64,000 nt of DNA from Jeotgalibacillus campisalis (GCF_000829515.1 NZ_JXRR01000001.1:62001-126000); one strand, 5' to 3'; positions 35,446 to 44,974 are shown, numbered from the stretch's first letter. Notes: generated by a model not told the origin, from the letters alone. Translations and numbers: made by a program.

Positions 35446-35619
35446 ATGAGTCATTCACAAGTATCTGAACAGCGTATTGAAGAACTTAAGCAGGAGTATA
35501 TCCGCGCTCAGGATCAGCTTGAAAAACTTGAATCATTAGAAATGGATACGGGTTCAGCTGAGAAAAGGCTTGCGGGTATAGAAGCAGAACTGGATCATCT
35601 TAGAAAGGAGCTTTCGTAA
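35446..35619 (+). CDS. Small coiled-coil protein, SE1832-like
   Basis: A 57-residue hydrophilic protein, almost wholly a predicted coiled coil (RIEELKQEYIRAQDQLEKLE, then EKRLAGIEAELDHLRKEL). It resembles the small SE1832 family of Bacillales, whose function is unknown. GAGGAGG lies about 10 nt before MSHSQVSEQ, which fixes the start. A terminator follows. Confidence 0.75.
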   Translation: MSHSQVSEQRIEELKQEYIRAQDQLEKLESLEMDTGSAEKRLAGIEAELDHLRKELS

Positions 35620-35655
35620 TATTCCTTTCTTCATCATCTTGTATGGTAAATTAGG

Positions 35656-35708
35656 TCGCCCGTTCACAAAAGCTTAGTAAAACCTGTCTTTTGCGAACGG
35701 GCGATTTT
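35656..35708 (+). terminator. Rho-independent terminator
   Basis: TCGCCCGTTC pairs with GAACGGGCGA, extended by CAAAAG/CTTTTG, followed by a T-run. Confidence 0.85.
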
Positions 35709-35817
35709 TACGTTTAGGGTAAGATCAAAAGGCTCTTCCTCCTAGCTGATTCTGGAGATCCTTATGCTATAATCAGTAAATATTTTATTTCAAGTGGAAG
35801 CAGGTGCTGATCAATCT

Positions 35818-37878
35818 ATGACTATTCCCTTCGAAGAGCCCGTGCTGGTTTTTGGACTTGCCGTTATTATTTTCTTAGTTTCTCCTTTTATCATGAGCAG
35901 GCTTCGGATTCCAGGTATTATTGGCCCCATCATTGCAGGTGTCATCGTGGGACCAAATGGCTTTGGTCTTCTTGAACGGGGGGAAACGATTCAGCTGCTT
36001 GGTACTGTCGGCTTATTATTTATTATTTTCATTGCCGGGCTGGAGCTTGATATCGATGGGTTTAAAAAGTACCGCAAAAGAAGTATTTCCTTCGGGCTGC
36101 TTTCTTTTTGCATTCCGCTCGTATTCGGAACCGCGGTCGGATATTATTTAGGCTTTGGCTGGGCGGCTGCAATTCTGCTTGGCTCCATTGTAGGCTCTCA
36201 CACTCTTCTCGCTTATCCGATTGCTTCAAGACTTGGCATTGCTAAAAACAAAGCGGTTACGACAGCCATTGGCGGAACGTTAATGACTGATACACTGGCC
36301 ATGCTGATTTTGGCAGTTGTTGCAGGATATGCTTCAGGCGATGCGAGTGTGGGCTTTTGGTTTCGGCTGATTACCTCCACCCTCTTATTTGCGCTGGTGG
36401 TTTTGGCAGGGGCTCCACGCCTTGCTAAATGGTTTTTCAGAAACTCAAATAATGAAGGTCAAATGGAATTTAACTTTGTTTTGACCATTCTCTTTGTGTC
36501 GGGAAGTCTGGCGCTCTTTGCTGGTCTAGAACCGATTATCGGCGCATTCCTGTCAGGTCTCGCACTTAACCGGTATATTTACGATCATGGACCGCTGATG
36601 AACCGTATACGTTTTACAGGAAATGCACTGTTCATTCCTTTCTTTTTACTATCCGTCGGAATGCTGATGGACTTGTCTGTCTTGTTCTCAAGTACCGATG
36701 CATGGATTTTGACCATCAGCATCCTGGGTGCTGTGCTGATCGGAAAAAGCATCGCGAGCGCTATTACTTGCCGGATTTACCGCTATTCGCAAGATGAAAA
36801 CCGGGTCATGATTGGATTGACGGTGCCTCAAGCAGCAGCTACTTTGGCTGCCACTCTCGTTGGGTTTGAACTGGCTCTGCTCGACCAGGCCACGGTGAAT
36901 GGGGTGATCGTGATGATTCTCTTAACCTGTATTTTAGGTCCGTATATGACCGAAAAATATGGAAGAAGACTCGCAGTGGCGGAGACAATGGAACAATCTG
37001 ATCAAGATGACCGTCCTGAACGCATTTTAATCCCGATTGCCAACCCCCATACTACGCAAACCTTGCTGGATCTGGGGTTTATTGTGCGGCAAGCGAAGCT
37101 TTCAACTGAACCCATTTATCCTTTATCAGTCGTACAAAAGGATGTTAAGTCTGTAGAAGGCAAGGTGGCTTCAGCTGAGAAGATGCTGACAGATGCAATC
37201 GCCTATGCAGCAGGAGCAAATATCCCGGCCCGTTCTCTTATAAAAATTGACCGGAATATCGGACGCGGAATCGAACGGGCTGTCGCAGAGGAGCGCATTA
37301 CCACGATTATTGCCGGCTGGAATGGAGAGCGTCCGGCAAATAAGCTGTTTGGAGGAATCATTGATAATTTTCTTGATCATACGAATGAAAGGGCGATGAT
37401 CGTAAAGCTTGGACATCCACTCAATACCACAGACAGGATCGTGCTCATCCTGCCTAAAGGCTCTTATTATAAGCCAGGTATTCAAGATGGTATAAGAATC
37501 GTCAAGGGAATGGCTTCACAATTAAATTGCATGGTTGAATGCCTGGTAATCCGTGACACGGTTGATCGTTATGAGACGCTGTTCTCTTCTATAAAACCAT
37601 CTGTCACGACATTTATGCATCGCCTTGAGTCGTGGGAGGAACTGTACGATCAGCCTGTCCAATCCCTGCGTAAAAATGACCTGGTCATGGTCATGAGCGC
37701 CCGAAAAGGAACCATCGCCTGGCATCCGCAGCTTGAACGAGTGCCAAGAAAACTTGCAAAAGCCAATCCTGAGAGCTTCATTATTTTTTACCCTACAGAA
37801 ACCGGCGAAACCGATCTGCGGGGTGCACGGGGAACGGAAGTGCCTAAAGAAGTCCTGTTCCGACGTGATTATGATTAA
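35818..37878 (+). CDS. CPA2-type cation/proton antiporter with a C-terminal stress-like domain
   Basis: A 686-residue protein. Residues about 5-380 form a KefB-like antiporter domain (IPGIIGPIIAGVIVGPNGFG, FIAGLELDID, FIPFFLLSVGMLMDL). The C-terminal about 300 residues carry universal-stress-protein-like segments (RILIPIANPHTTQTLLDL; TTIIAGWNGERPANKLFGG). This cytoplasmic half may bind nucleotide. I preferred the ATG at 35818 over a GTG at 35794 because AGGTG lies upstream of it, though the spacing is long. The ion is unknown. Confidence 0.85.
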   Translation: MTIPFEEPVLVFGLAVIIFLVSPFIMSRLRIPGIIGPIIAGVIVGPNGFGLLERGETIQLLGTVGLLFIIFIAGLELDIDGFKKYRKRSISFGLLSFCIPLVFGTAVGYYLGFGWAAAILLGSIVGSHTLLAYPIASRLGIAKNKAVTTAIGGTLMTDTLAMLILAVVAGYASGDASVGFWFRLITSTLLFALVVLAGAPRLAKWFFRNSNNEGQMEFNFVLTILFVSGSLALFAGLEPIIGAFLSGLALNRYIYDHGPLMNRIRFTGNALFIPFFLLSVGMLMDLSVLFSSTDAWILTISILGAVLIGKSIASAITCRIYRYSQDENRVMIGLTVPQAAATLAATLVGFELALLDQATVNGVIVMILLTCILGPYMTEKYGRRLAVAETMEQSDQDDRPERILIPIANPHTTQTLLDLGFIVRQAKLSTEPIYPLSVVQKDVKSVEGKVASAEKMLTDAIAYAAGANIPARSLIKIDRNIGRGIERAVAEERITTIIAGWNGERPANKLFGGIIDNFLDHTNERAMIVKLGHPLNTTDRIVLILPKGSYYKPGIQDGIRIVKGMASQLNCMVECLVIRDTVDRYETLFSSIKPSVTTFMHRLESWEELYDQPVQSLRKNDLVMVMSARKGTIAWHPQLERVPRKLAKANPESFIIFYPTETGETDLRGARGTEVPKEVLFRRDYD

Positions 37879-37960
37879 TTTTCCTTTAACGAAAATGAGC
37901 CTTCATTAATCAATCGGTCCAATTTCCAATGTGAGTGTGATCAAAATAGAAGTATTTGCA

Positions 37961-38018
37961 CAAAAAAACGAATGTTTTGATGAACTAAAACTTGCTGTTC
38001 ATCAAGACATTCGTTTTG
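37961..38018. terminator. Bidirectional terminator
   Basis: CAAAACGAATGT and TTGATGAAC pair with GTTCATCAA and ACATTCGTTTTG between convergent genes. Confidence 0.88.
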
Positions 38019-38040
38019 TCGTGTTTAAATTGTATTTACC

Positions 38041-38448
38041 TCACTCACCTTGCTGCAATGTTCCGACGGGAGCGACAATTTCCACTTTAATCCGGTCCGG
38101 GTCTTCTCCATACAGAGCATAATGAGCAGGACCGCCTGCATATGGGTATTGTTCTTCATATAAAAGACGCTCCCTGCGTTTTTTCATTTCATCCGCTAGT
38201 TCATCTACCTGTTCTTTCGATTCGGCATAAAACGCCAGGTGGTTTAATCCAATGCGTTTCCTGTGATAGCCCTCTTTTTTATAGGCTGCTTCTGCTTCCA
38301 CAAAAACAAGATAGGCTTCCCTGCTTCTGTAGCTGAAACCTTTCTCCCATTCCTGATAAGGGCTCCAGCCCAGAGCAGTAAGAAGCCAGCTCCAATACTC
38401 ACGGCTCTGTTTTAAATCCGACACATAGATCTCGAGATGATGGATCAT
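38041..38448 (-). CDS. VOC (glyoxalase-fold) family protein
   Basis: A 135-residue protein with two VOC beta-alpha-beta-beta-beta modules; metal-type residues occur in MIHHLEIYVSDL, GLNHLAFYAES and the C-terminal IKVEIVAP. It may bind or modify a small toxic compound, but no activity can be assigned. The start at 38448 follows AGGGG by 7 nt. It is last in a marR-MATE-VOC operon, 16 bp after the MATE stop, suggesting a shared detoxification role. Confidence 0.84.
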   Translation of the reverse strand: MIHHLEIYVSDLKQSREYWSWLLTALGWSPYQEWEKGFSYRSREAYLVFVEAEAAYKKEGYHRKRIGLNHLAFYAESKEQVDELADEMKKRRERLLYEEQYPYAGGPAHYALYGEDPDRIKVEIVAPVGTLQQGE

Positions 38449-38464
38449 GTTTTTGCCCCTTTTC

Positions 38465-39847
38465 TCAACCGTTTGCTTCCGCCTGACGGAGCTTAGCTTG
38501 TGCAGGTGTTTTTTGAAATAGCTGCTTCCGGTCTCTCCATACAAAGAAAAGGGAAAGCAGGAACGCCAGACCATCTGCTATCGGGAAAGCAAGCCATACA
38601 CCAACAAGTCCGAAGAAAGATGGTAAAGTAAGGACGAGCGGGATAAGAAAAATAAGCTGTCTGGACATCGATAAAATAAATGAGATCTTTGCTTTCCCCA
38701 GCGCCTGGTATAAACCGCCTGTCACCATTTGAAAGCCGATAATCGGGGCAACCAGGAAAATCCAGCGCATCGCTGTTTCTCCGCCATCCACTACTGAAGG
38801 ATCCGTGGAGAACACAGCCATCATGCCTGCCGGGAAAATCATCGTCATAATCCACACAAATGTTGCAATTCCACTCGCAGCCAAAATTCCTATTTTTAAT
38901 GTATCACTTACTCGGTGATAAAGCTGTGCACCATAGTTATAGCCAATAATCGGCTGCATACCCTGCACGATTCCAAACATCGGCATAATCGCAAACATCA
39001 TAATCCGGTTTATGATCCCGAATATCGCGACTGCAGTTTCTCCACCATGAATGACCAGCATCCAGTTTACTGCGATAAACATAAGACTTCCCGCTACCTG
39101 ACGGACAAACGTCGCAGAACCAATACTGACAATTTCCTTCACTACCTTTAAATCCGGCAGAAGGCCTACCCATCTGAATGATAAGGAGCTTCTTCCCGTT
39201 TTAAAGTAAAAGAATATCCATACCGCTCCAACTGCCTGGGAGATGACGGTTGCAATAGCAGCTCCGCTGATTCCCATATCAAGTGTGAAGATAAAGATAG
39301 GATCAAGGATAATGTTTAAGCCTGCTGACACAATCATGGTGAGCATGGCAACCTTCGCATTTCCTTCGGAACGGACAATATTATTTGCGGACATGGCAAA
39401 GGCCTGGAATAGTGAACCATATAATATTATCGATAAATATTGTTTTGCATAAGGAAGTATATCTTCAGTTGCTCCAAAAGCAAGTAAGATAGGCTCCAGA
39501 AATATCAATGCAATAGCAACCATGAGAACACTTAACAGGCCGACCAGCCAGACCACATGCCCAAATACTTCATTGGCTTCATCTAATTTCCCCGCTCCAA
39601 GCCGCCTTGAAATGATCGACGCTCCCCCAATTCCAATCGCTGCTGCAAAAGCTGTAATAATCAGCTGCAGCGGAAACGCAATAGAAAGAGCAGCGACGGC
39701 AAGTGTCCCAACTCCGCGAGCAATATAAAATGTATCAGCAATATTATAAAATGCCATGACGAACATGCCAATAAACGCTGGAACTGAAAAACGGACCATT
39801 AGCTTCGGAATTCTTTCTGTGCCAAGCTGTGTACTTTGCTGTTTCAT
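38465..39847 (-). CDS. MATE family multidrug efflux transporter
   Basis: A 460-residue antiporter with 12 membrane helices in two repeated halves (FSVPAFIGMFVMAFYNIADTF-type start; PMFGIVQGMQPIIGYNYGAQ in the second half). MATE proteins export cationic drugs using Na+ or H+. It lies 7 bp after a MarR-type gene, the same arrangement as mepR-mepA of Staphylococcus. The substrate is unknown. Confidence 0.9.
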   Translation of the reverse strand: MKQQSTQLGTERIPKLMVRFSVPAFIGMFVMAFYNIADTFYIARGVGTLAVAALSIAFPLQLIITAFAAAIGIGGASIISRRLGAGKLDEANEVFGHVVWLVGLLSVLMVAIALIFLEPILLAFGATEDILPYAKQYLSIILYGSLFQAFAMSANNIVRSEGNAKVAMLTMIVSAGLNIILDPIFIFTLDMGISGAAIATVISQAVGAVWIFFYFKTGRSSLSFRWVGLLPDLKVVKEIVSIGSATFVRQVAGSLMFIAVNWMLVIHGGETAVAIFGIINRIMMFAIMPMFGIVQGMQPIIGYNYGAQLYHRVSDTLKIGILAASGIATFVWIMTMIFPAGMMAVFSTDPSVVDGGETAMRWIFLVAPIIGFQMVTGGLYQALGKAKISFILSMSRQLIFLIPLVLTLPSFFGLVGVWLAFPIADGLAFLLSLFFVWRDRKQLFQKTPAQAKLRQAEANG

Positions 39848-39854
39848 CCTCTGG

Positions 39855-40307
39855 TCACCTCTCTTTTTCCTGAATTTTTTTCACTGCATTGTCTGCCATT
39901 CGCTTTAACAGCATCAGTGCCAGCTCTTTTTCTTCTTCTGTAAAATCCGCTGTCAGCGTAGTAGTCCAATCATCAAGAATAGACCGAATGACCGGTTCAA
40001 GCTCTTTTGCTTTTGGTGTCAGCTTGACAATATGAGAGCGCCGGTCTGTTTCATGAGGCCCTCGAATGACATATCCCTCGTCTTCGAGCTTTTTTACTGC
40101 GCGTGCAGTAGTGGTTTTGTCTATTTTTAATGTTCTAGCCATATTTTCCTGTGTCTGTTCATTTTCTTCATATAGCACCATTAGAAATTTAACCTGTCCC
40201 CGGCCCAGACCATAAGGCTCAAATAGTTTACTTAAATGCATGTACCCATAACGGTGAACAGTTGATACCATTCGCGCTACAGATTTATATTTTTTTCTGC
40301 TGTTCAT
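39855..40307 (-). CDS. MarR family transcriptional regulator
   Basis: A 150-residue winged-helix regulator. The DNA-binding part is visible as MARTLKIDKTTTARAVKKLE with the wing around RGPHETDRRSHIVKLT. The start MNSRKKYKS follows GAGGGG. A perfect palindrome on its own -35 box (40361-40374) suggests it represses the marR-MATE-VOC operon and is relieved by a substrate of the pump. Confidence 0.92.
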   Translation of the reverse strand: MNSRKKYKSVARMVSTVHRYGYMHLSKLFEPYGLGRGQVKFLMVLYEENEQTQENMARTLKIDKTTTARAVKKLEDEGYVIRGPHETDRRSHIVKLTPKAKELEPVIRSILDDWTTTLTADFTEEEKELALMLLKRMADNAVKKIQEKER

Positions 40308-40344
40308 AGCGCCCCTCAATTCTTTCGTTCGGAATCCTTTCCTG

Positions 40345-40374
40345 ATTATAAATCGATTTAGTTGCAGATGCAAC
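40345..40374 (-). promoter_or_regulatory. marR promoter with operator on the -35 box
   Basis: On the minus strand TTGCAT (40368-40373), 17 bp, TATAAT (40345-40350). The palindrome GTTGCA-GA-TGCAAC (40361-40374) covers the -35 element. Confidence 0.72.
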
Positions 40375-40402
40375 CTTCCATGTTCCGAAACACTATTTTT
40401 TC

Positions 40403-40431
40403 TTTACAAGTATGAGGGAAGGATATATGAT
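40403..40431 (+). promoter_or_regulatory. SigA promoter of the ykoFEDC operon
   Basis: TTTACA, a 17-bp spacer and TATGAT, placing the transcript start about 30 bp before the TPP aptamer. Confidence 0.65.
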
Positions 40432-40467
40432 GGACGGGACATAAACTAACTGCATACGAAAGTCGAT

Positions 40468-40640
40468 ACACTAGGGGTGCTCGAAAGGGCTGTGATGAGA
40501 ACATTTTGTTCCGATCCCTCATTACCCGATCCAGGTAATACTGGCGTGGGGAAGTGTGGTGACGCATCACTCATACATAAAATCACTCACTTGATGATGA
40601 CGAAGCTGCATTTCCTTACCGGGGATGCAGCTTTTTGTTT
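40468..40640 (+). promoter_or_regulatory. TPP (THI-box) riboswitch with terminator
   Basis: The aptamer shows the conserved ACTAGGGGTGCTC, the CTGTGATGAGA variant of CTGAGATGAGA, ATCCC-TCATTACCCGATC, GGTAATACTGGCGT and GGGAAGTG (to about 40561). A hairpin AAGCTGCAT/ATGCAGCTT with a T-run (40603-40636) follows. Binding of thiamine pyrophosphate should favour this terminator and switch the ykoFEDC genes off. Confidence 0.96.
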
Positions 40641-40669
40641 TGTCAAAAACCAAATCAGGAGGAATAACA

Positions 40670-41299
40670 ATGACAAACACACAATCAACATCTTTTTCAG
40701 CTGGAGCTTCGTGCGGAACGAGCCAAATAGCCGGCTGCCGCTTCTCCCTTCATCCTATGGACGATCAATTTGTGTCACTGCTGAAAGGTGCCATGGAAAA
40801 AGCAGATACTTCTAAAATCTGGCGCTCAACTGACGATGTCAGCACATGTGTCCGCGGCCGGGAAATCCATATTTTCGACGTTGTAAAAGCAATGGTTCTC
40901 CATACAGCAAAAACAGGTGCACATGTGGCGCTTAACGCTACTTTTTCGATTGGCTGTCCTGGCGATACAGAAGGCGATGCCTATATGGCAGAGGACGATA
41001 TCCGTTTAAACGAACCCGTAGTGAAGGATCTTTCGCAATATGTATCCTCCCAATTTGCCCTTTATCCTATGGGAGATCCGGATTATATGAAAACGATTAT
41101 GGATCAGGTGGCAGTTGCAGAAAAACACGGTACGCTGAAAAAAGGCGTTCACTATGCCAGCGGGCTCCACGGTGATATACACGATGTATTTGCTACATTG
41201 GAGGAAGTGTTTGCAAATGCGCAGCAAAGTAAAAGCTCACATATCGTTATGACAGTGAACATGAGCATCAACAGCCCTTCTCATCAGGAGGATAAATAA
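40670..41299 (+). CDS. ykoF: YkoF, thiamine/HMP-binding protein
   Basis: A 209-residue soluble protein with two tandem ferredoxin-like YkoF domains; the repeats begin SQIAGCRFSLHPMDDQF and SSQFALYPMGDPDY. B. subtilis YkoF binds thiamine and is thought to serve HMP or thiamine uptake. AGGAGG precedes the ATG. It is the first gene of the TPP-riboswitch operon. Confidence 0.95.
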   Translation: MTNTQSTSFSAGASCGTSQIAGCRFSLHPMDDQFVSLLKGAMEKADTSKIWRSTDDVSTCVRGREIHIFDVVKAMVLHTAKTGAHVALNATFSIGCPGDTEGDAYMAEDDIRLNEPVVKDLSQYVSSQFALYPMGDPDYMKTIMDQVAVAEKHGTLKKGVHYASGLHGDIHDVFATLEEVFANAQQSKSSHIVMTVNMSINSPSHQEDK

Positions 41300-41300
41300 A

Positions 41301-41891
41301 TTGACCGCTAAATGGAGACTTTCTGAAATCATTGTGTTATCTGTCCTGGCTGTAGTCTTTGCCGTTGTTTATCTGGCATTTTTCCAGGTAGGAAATATCA
41401 TGGTGGGCATCATGGGGCCGATTGGGTATGAATTTATTTTTGGTATTTGGTTTATTGTTTCCATTATTGCTGCCTATATATTGCGTAAGCCGGGCGCTGC
41501 TTTTTTATCTGAAACTATTGCAGGCATAATCGAGGTTTTGATCGGAAATGCCGTAGGACCTATGTTAATTATCTCTGCGATGATTCAAGGGGCTGGCGCA
41601 GAAGCGGTATTTGCAGCTTCACGATATAAACGCTGGGGTTTATGGGTGTTAATGTTCGCAGGAATGGGATCAGCAGTTACAAGCTTTATTTGGGGGTATT
41701 TCATCTCAGGCTACGGTGCACTTGATCCCGCCTATGTCACACTGATGTTTGTAATTCGTCTTGCGAGCGGGGCAATTCTTGCCGGCCTTTTAGGAAAATG
41801 GCTTTCTGACGGCTTGTATCAAACCGGTGTATTAAATAGTTATGCCATCGCACGGGATAAAAAGAAGGCTTCCTATGGCAGAGCCTCGTAA
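41301..41891 (+). CDS. ykoE: YkoE, membrane substrate-binding (S) component of thiamine/HMP ECF transporter
   Basis: A 196-residue membrane protein with about six helices, typical of YkoE (IMVGIMGPIGYEFIFGIWF; IIEVLIGNAVGPMLIISAM). It recognises the pyrimidine or thiamine substrate in an energy-coupling transporter. It starts at TTG one base after the ykoF stop, with AGGAGG 9 nt upstream inside ykoF, so the two are translationally coupled. Confidence 0.94.
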   Translation: MTAKWRLSEIIVLSVLAVVFAVVYLAFFQVGNIMVGIMGPIGYEFIFGIWFIVSIIAAYILRKPGAAFLSETIAGIIEVLIGNAVGPMLIISAMIQGAGAEAVFAASRYKRWGLWVLMFAGMGSAVTSFIWGYFISGYGALDPAYVTLMFVIRLASGAILAGLLGKWLSDGLYQTGVLNSYAIARDKKKASYGRAS

Positions 41892-43548
41892 CGCACCAGT
41901 TATCCAGTTTAAAGAAGTCACCTACAGACACGCGGAAGAACTCGCCCCCGTTCTTTCCGATTTATCCTTTTCGATTTACGACGGTGACACGGTGCTGCTC
42001 GCCGGTCCAAGCGGTGCCGGGAAAAGTACGGTTACAATGCTGATGAACGGCATCCTCCCCTCCAATGGAAGCGGCGTGCTCGAAGGAAAAATCGAATGGT
42101 TTGGTACGTCTTCGGCAAAATGGAAAGATGGAGAAATTTCCAAAAAAATAGGGGTCATGTTTCAAGATCCTGAAAGTCAATTTTGCATGACAACGGTTGA
42201 AGAAGAGATTGCTTTTGGATTGGAAAACCTCCATCTGCCGAAAAAGGAAATGAAAGAACGAATTCTTTTATCTTTGCTGCAGACCGGTCTTGAAGGATTT
42301 GAAAAACGAACCATTCAGCGATTGTCAGGCGGTCAGAAGCAGCGAGTAGCCTTAGCCTGCCTGCTGGCAATGCAGACAGAGATCCTCCTGCTGGATGAAC
42401 CGTTCGCTAATATTGATCCACTGTCGAGGATTGAATTAATTACAACCCTGGCTCACCTTAAAGAAAATCTCGGCTTAACCCTGATCATCATCGACCATGA
42501 TTTAAACGGATGGACAGACTGGATAAACCGAGTTATTTTGTTAGATTCTAAGGGAAAAATCACGCTGGATTTCCCGCTTGAAAAAGCACTGAACCATAGA
42601 CTTTCCCAATTTGAAGCGCTAACCGTTTCACTCCCTCTTCACATTGAGCTGCAAAAGGGAAATAGCAGGATTTACCTTCAAGAAGATAAATGGATAAAGC
42701 AGCTTACCGATTCTGAGCGAATCCGTCTAGTAAACATGTTGAATTCAGGACATCGAAAAAATAAGATAACTGCAGCTTTAATGGAGCTCAGAAACATTTC
42801 TTTCTCAACAGAAAATCAGCAGATTTTAAAGAAAATCACCTTTACGCTGTTCAAAGGAGAAACGGTCGCATTTTGCGGACACAACGGCGCAGGAAAAAGT
42901 ACACTCGCCCTTTTACTGGCCGGTCTCTATTCGCCTTCGGGCGGAGAAATTCTTCTTAAGGGAAGCCCGATCCGTACTTACACACCCAAGGAAATACGCA
43001 GAAAAATCGGCTACGTGTTTCAGAATCCCGAGCATCAATTTGTCGAGCACACCGTTGAAGATGATCTGAGCTTCGGATTAAGAATTCAGAAACTTCCTGC
43101 AAATCAGATCCAGCAACGGACGCTTGCTATGCTGAAAGCCATTCGGTTAGATGGTTTTCAAAACCGCCATCCCCTTTCCCTCAGCCAGGGACAAAAAAGA
43201 AGACTGAGCGTAGCCAGTATGACCATTGACGACCTGGATATTCTCTTGTTGGATGAGCCCACATATGGACAGGATGCAGGATCTATGAAAAACCTTACGG
43301 AAATGTTGCTTGAAAGAAAAAAGCAGGGGAAAACGACGCTGCTGGTCACACATGATATGGAACTCATTCATTCCATTTGTGATCGGACGCTGCTGCTGTC
43401 CAATGGAACGGTTCAGTTCGAGGGAGCTGTTGAGGCCCTTTGGGAGCTCGGCGAAGATACTCTTAATCGCCACGGCCTTACCCTTCCACCTTCTGAAAAA
43501 TTACGCCAGTCGATGGGAGTGAATAATCATGTGGCTTCACTCAATTAA
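41875..43548 (+). CDS. ykoD: YkoD, duplicated ATPase of the ECF transporter
   Basis: A 557-residue protein with two fused ABC ATPase domains. Walker A motifs are GPSGAGKST and GHNGAGKST; signatures are RLSGGQKQRVAL and LSQGQKRRLSVA. It powers substrate uptake for YkoE/YkoC. The ATG overlaps the end of ykoE by 17 bp. The order E-D-C matches the B. subtilis operon. Confidence 0.95.
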   Translation: MAEPRNAPVIQFKEVTYRHAEELAPVLSDLSFSIYDGDTVLLAGPSGAGKSTVTMLMNGILPSNGSGVLEGKIEWFGTSSAKWKDGEISKKIGVMFQDPESQFCMTTVEEEIAFGLENLHLPKKEMKERILLSLLQTGLEGFEKRTIQRLSGGQKQRVALACLLAMQTEILLLDEPFANIDPLSRIELITTLAHLKENLGLTLIIIDHDLNGWTDWINRVILLDSKGKITLDFPLEKALNHRLSQFEALTVSLPLHIELQKGNSRIYLQEDKWIKQLTDSERIRLVNMLNSGHRKNKITAALMELRNISFSTENQQILKKITFTLFKGETVAFCGHNGAGKSTLALLLAGLYSPSGGEILLKGSPIRTYTPKEIRRKIGYVFQNPEHQFVEHTVEDDLSFGLRIQKLPANQIQQRTLAMLKAIRLDGFQNRHPLSLSQGQKRRLSVASMTIDDLDILLLDEPTYGQDAGSMKNLTEMLLERKKQGKTTLLVTHDMELIHSICDRTLLLSNGTVQFEGAVEALWELGEDTLNRHGLTLPPSEKLRQSMGVNNHVASLN

Positions 43549-44287
43549 TCCTTCTGTTAAACTTCTTACAATCTTAATGACCATCATCGTGTTGGCCTTG
43601 TTTTTAGATCCTGTACTTTATTTTGTTTTTTGGATTGGGCTGATGATTATCACTTTTTTTCTGTCCGCCATCTCCTGGAAAACCTGGGCTCTGCTCACTG
43701 CTCCATTCCTTTTTATGGCCATTGGATATGTCTGGACCGCTATGCTATTTCCAAATGAAGAGCTCCTAAAAGGAGAACATATGCTTTTTGAATGGGGCTG
43801 GCTGATTTTAACTGAAGAGTCCTTGATGAGGAGTGCGGGTCTTGGGATGAGGGTCATTGTTTTTTCTGCTCTGTCTCTCTTATTTGTTCTGACGACCAAA
43901 CCCGTATTATTTATGCTGAGTTTAATGCAGCAATTAAAACTCCCTACTCGTCTGGCATACGGGATCATGGCTGGATATCAGTTTCTTCCATTAATAAAGG
44001 ATGAGTTTCAAATTATGCAGCGTGCCCAGCAAATCAGAGGTGTAGGCAGGCCTCAGACATTAAAAGAACGTGTCTCCCACTGGAAGAGTTTTGTGATCCC
44101 TCTTTTAGCCAGCGCCATTCGAAAAGCCGAACGAACAGCCGTTGCGATGGAATCGAGAGGGTTTACAGGCGAACCCCGTTCGCACTGGTACCGGGAGATT
44201 CCTCTTCAAAAACGGGATGCAGTCTTTGTTGCGATGATTGGGGTACTATTTATTGTCTCGTTTACCGTTTCTTCCATCTTACAATAA
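43529..44287 (+). CDS. ykoC: YkoC, transmembrane (T) coupling component
   Basis: A 252-residue membrane protein of the CbiQ/T-component family with about five helices. The coupling-helix motifs are AQQIRGVGRP and ERTAVAMESRGF (Ala-Arg-Gly-type boxes that dock the ATPase). The ATG overlaps ykoD by 20 bp, with GGGAG upstream. I see no strong terminator right after it. Confidence 0.94.
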   Translation: MWLHSINPSVKLLTILMTIIVLALFLDPVLYFVFWIGLMIITFFLSAISWKTWALLTAPFLFMAIGYVWTAMLFPNEELLKGEHMLFEWGWLILTEESLMRSAGLGMRVIVFSALSLLFVLTTKPVLFMLSLMQQLKLPTRLAYGIMAGYQFLPLIKDEFQIMQRAQQIRGVGRPQTLKERVSHWKSFVIPLLASAIRKAERTAVAMESRGFTGEPRSHWYREIPLQKRDAVFVAMIGVLFIVSFTVSSILQ

Positions 44288-44413
44288 TCTGGCTGCTTAT
44301 TTATTTTTCTAGGGGGCAATAATCAAAGAAGATACGCAGGAGAAAATGTCCTTACGAAGCTCTTTTCATGAGACTTTCTCTGGTGTATTTTACTGTTTTA
44401 TTGCCCGAGCTTT

Positions 44414-44974
44414 TTAAGAAAAATGATAGTCATGTCTCAGGGTTTGGGAGGACTTTAAATGTTTGAGTGCAAGACGTATTCTGCTTTTAACAGTTCCAAG
44501 GGGTACTCCAGTGTCTGAGGATATTTTTTCATGCGACATTCCATTTAAATAATGTAATCGAATTACAGTCTGCTGTTCCTTATTTAAGTGTGCGACAGCT
44601 TTTTGTATAATTCTGCTTTGTTCTTTATTTTCTGCCACCTCTTCAGGAGCAGATGCAGTATCTGCCGGTGAATCATGTTCTCCGTATTCAACATGCTGGT
44701 GCTTTGTCTGTTTCGAAAGAAGGTCCATGGAGGAATTTCTTGTGATGGTTAACAACCAGGATGAGAATTTTCCTTTTCCTTCGATATATTGAGCATGTTG
44801 TTTCCAAAGCTTAAGAAAAACTTCCTGCACCACTTCTTCTGCTGCTGAATGATTTTGGGTCATGCGATACGCGAAGGAGTAAATTAATTTTTCGTACTTG
44901 GTGTAAAGACTTTCAAATGCTTTCTGGTCTCCTGTCACCATACGATCGTACAAATCCATATCCTGAACTGTCAA
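44414..44974 (-). CDS. Orphan ECF-type sigma factor
   Basis: A 186-residue group IV sigma factor with region 2 (LIYSFAYRMTQNHSAAEEVV, FLKLWKQ) and region 4 (HEKISSDTGVPLGTVKSRI). The ATG at 44983 lies only one base after AAGGAGGT and cannot be used well; the TTG at 44974 has about 10 nt spacing and is my choice. No anti-sigma or zinc-finger gene lies beside it, unlike the ECF gene at 8603. Confidence 0.86.
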   Translation of the reverse strand: MTVQDMDLYDRMVTGDQKAFESLYTKYEKLIYSFAYRMTQNHSAAEEVVQEVFLKLWKQHAQYIEGKGKFSSWLLTITRNSSMDLLSKQTKHQHVEYGEHDSPADTASAPEEVAENKEQSRIIQKAVAHLNKEQQTVIRLHYLNGMSHEKISSDTGVPLGTVKSRIRLALKHLKSSQTLRHDYHFS

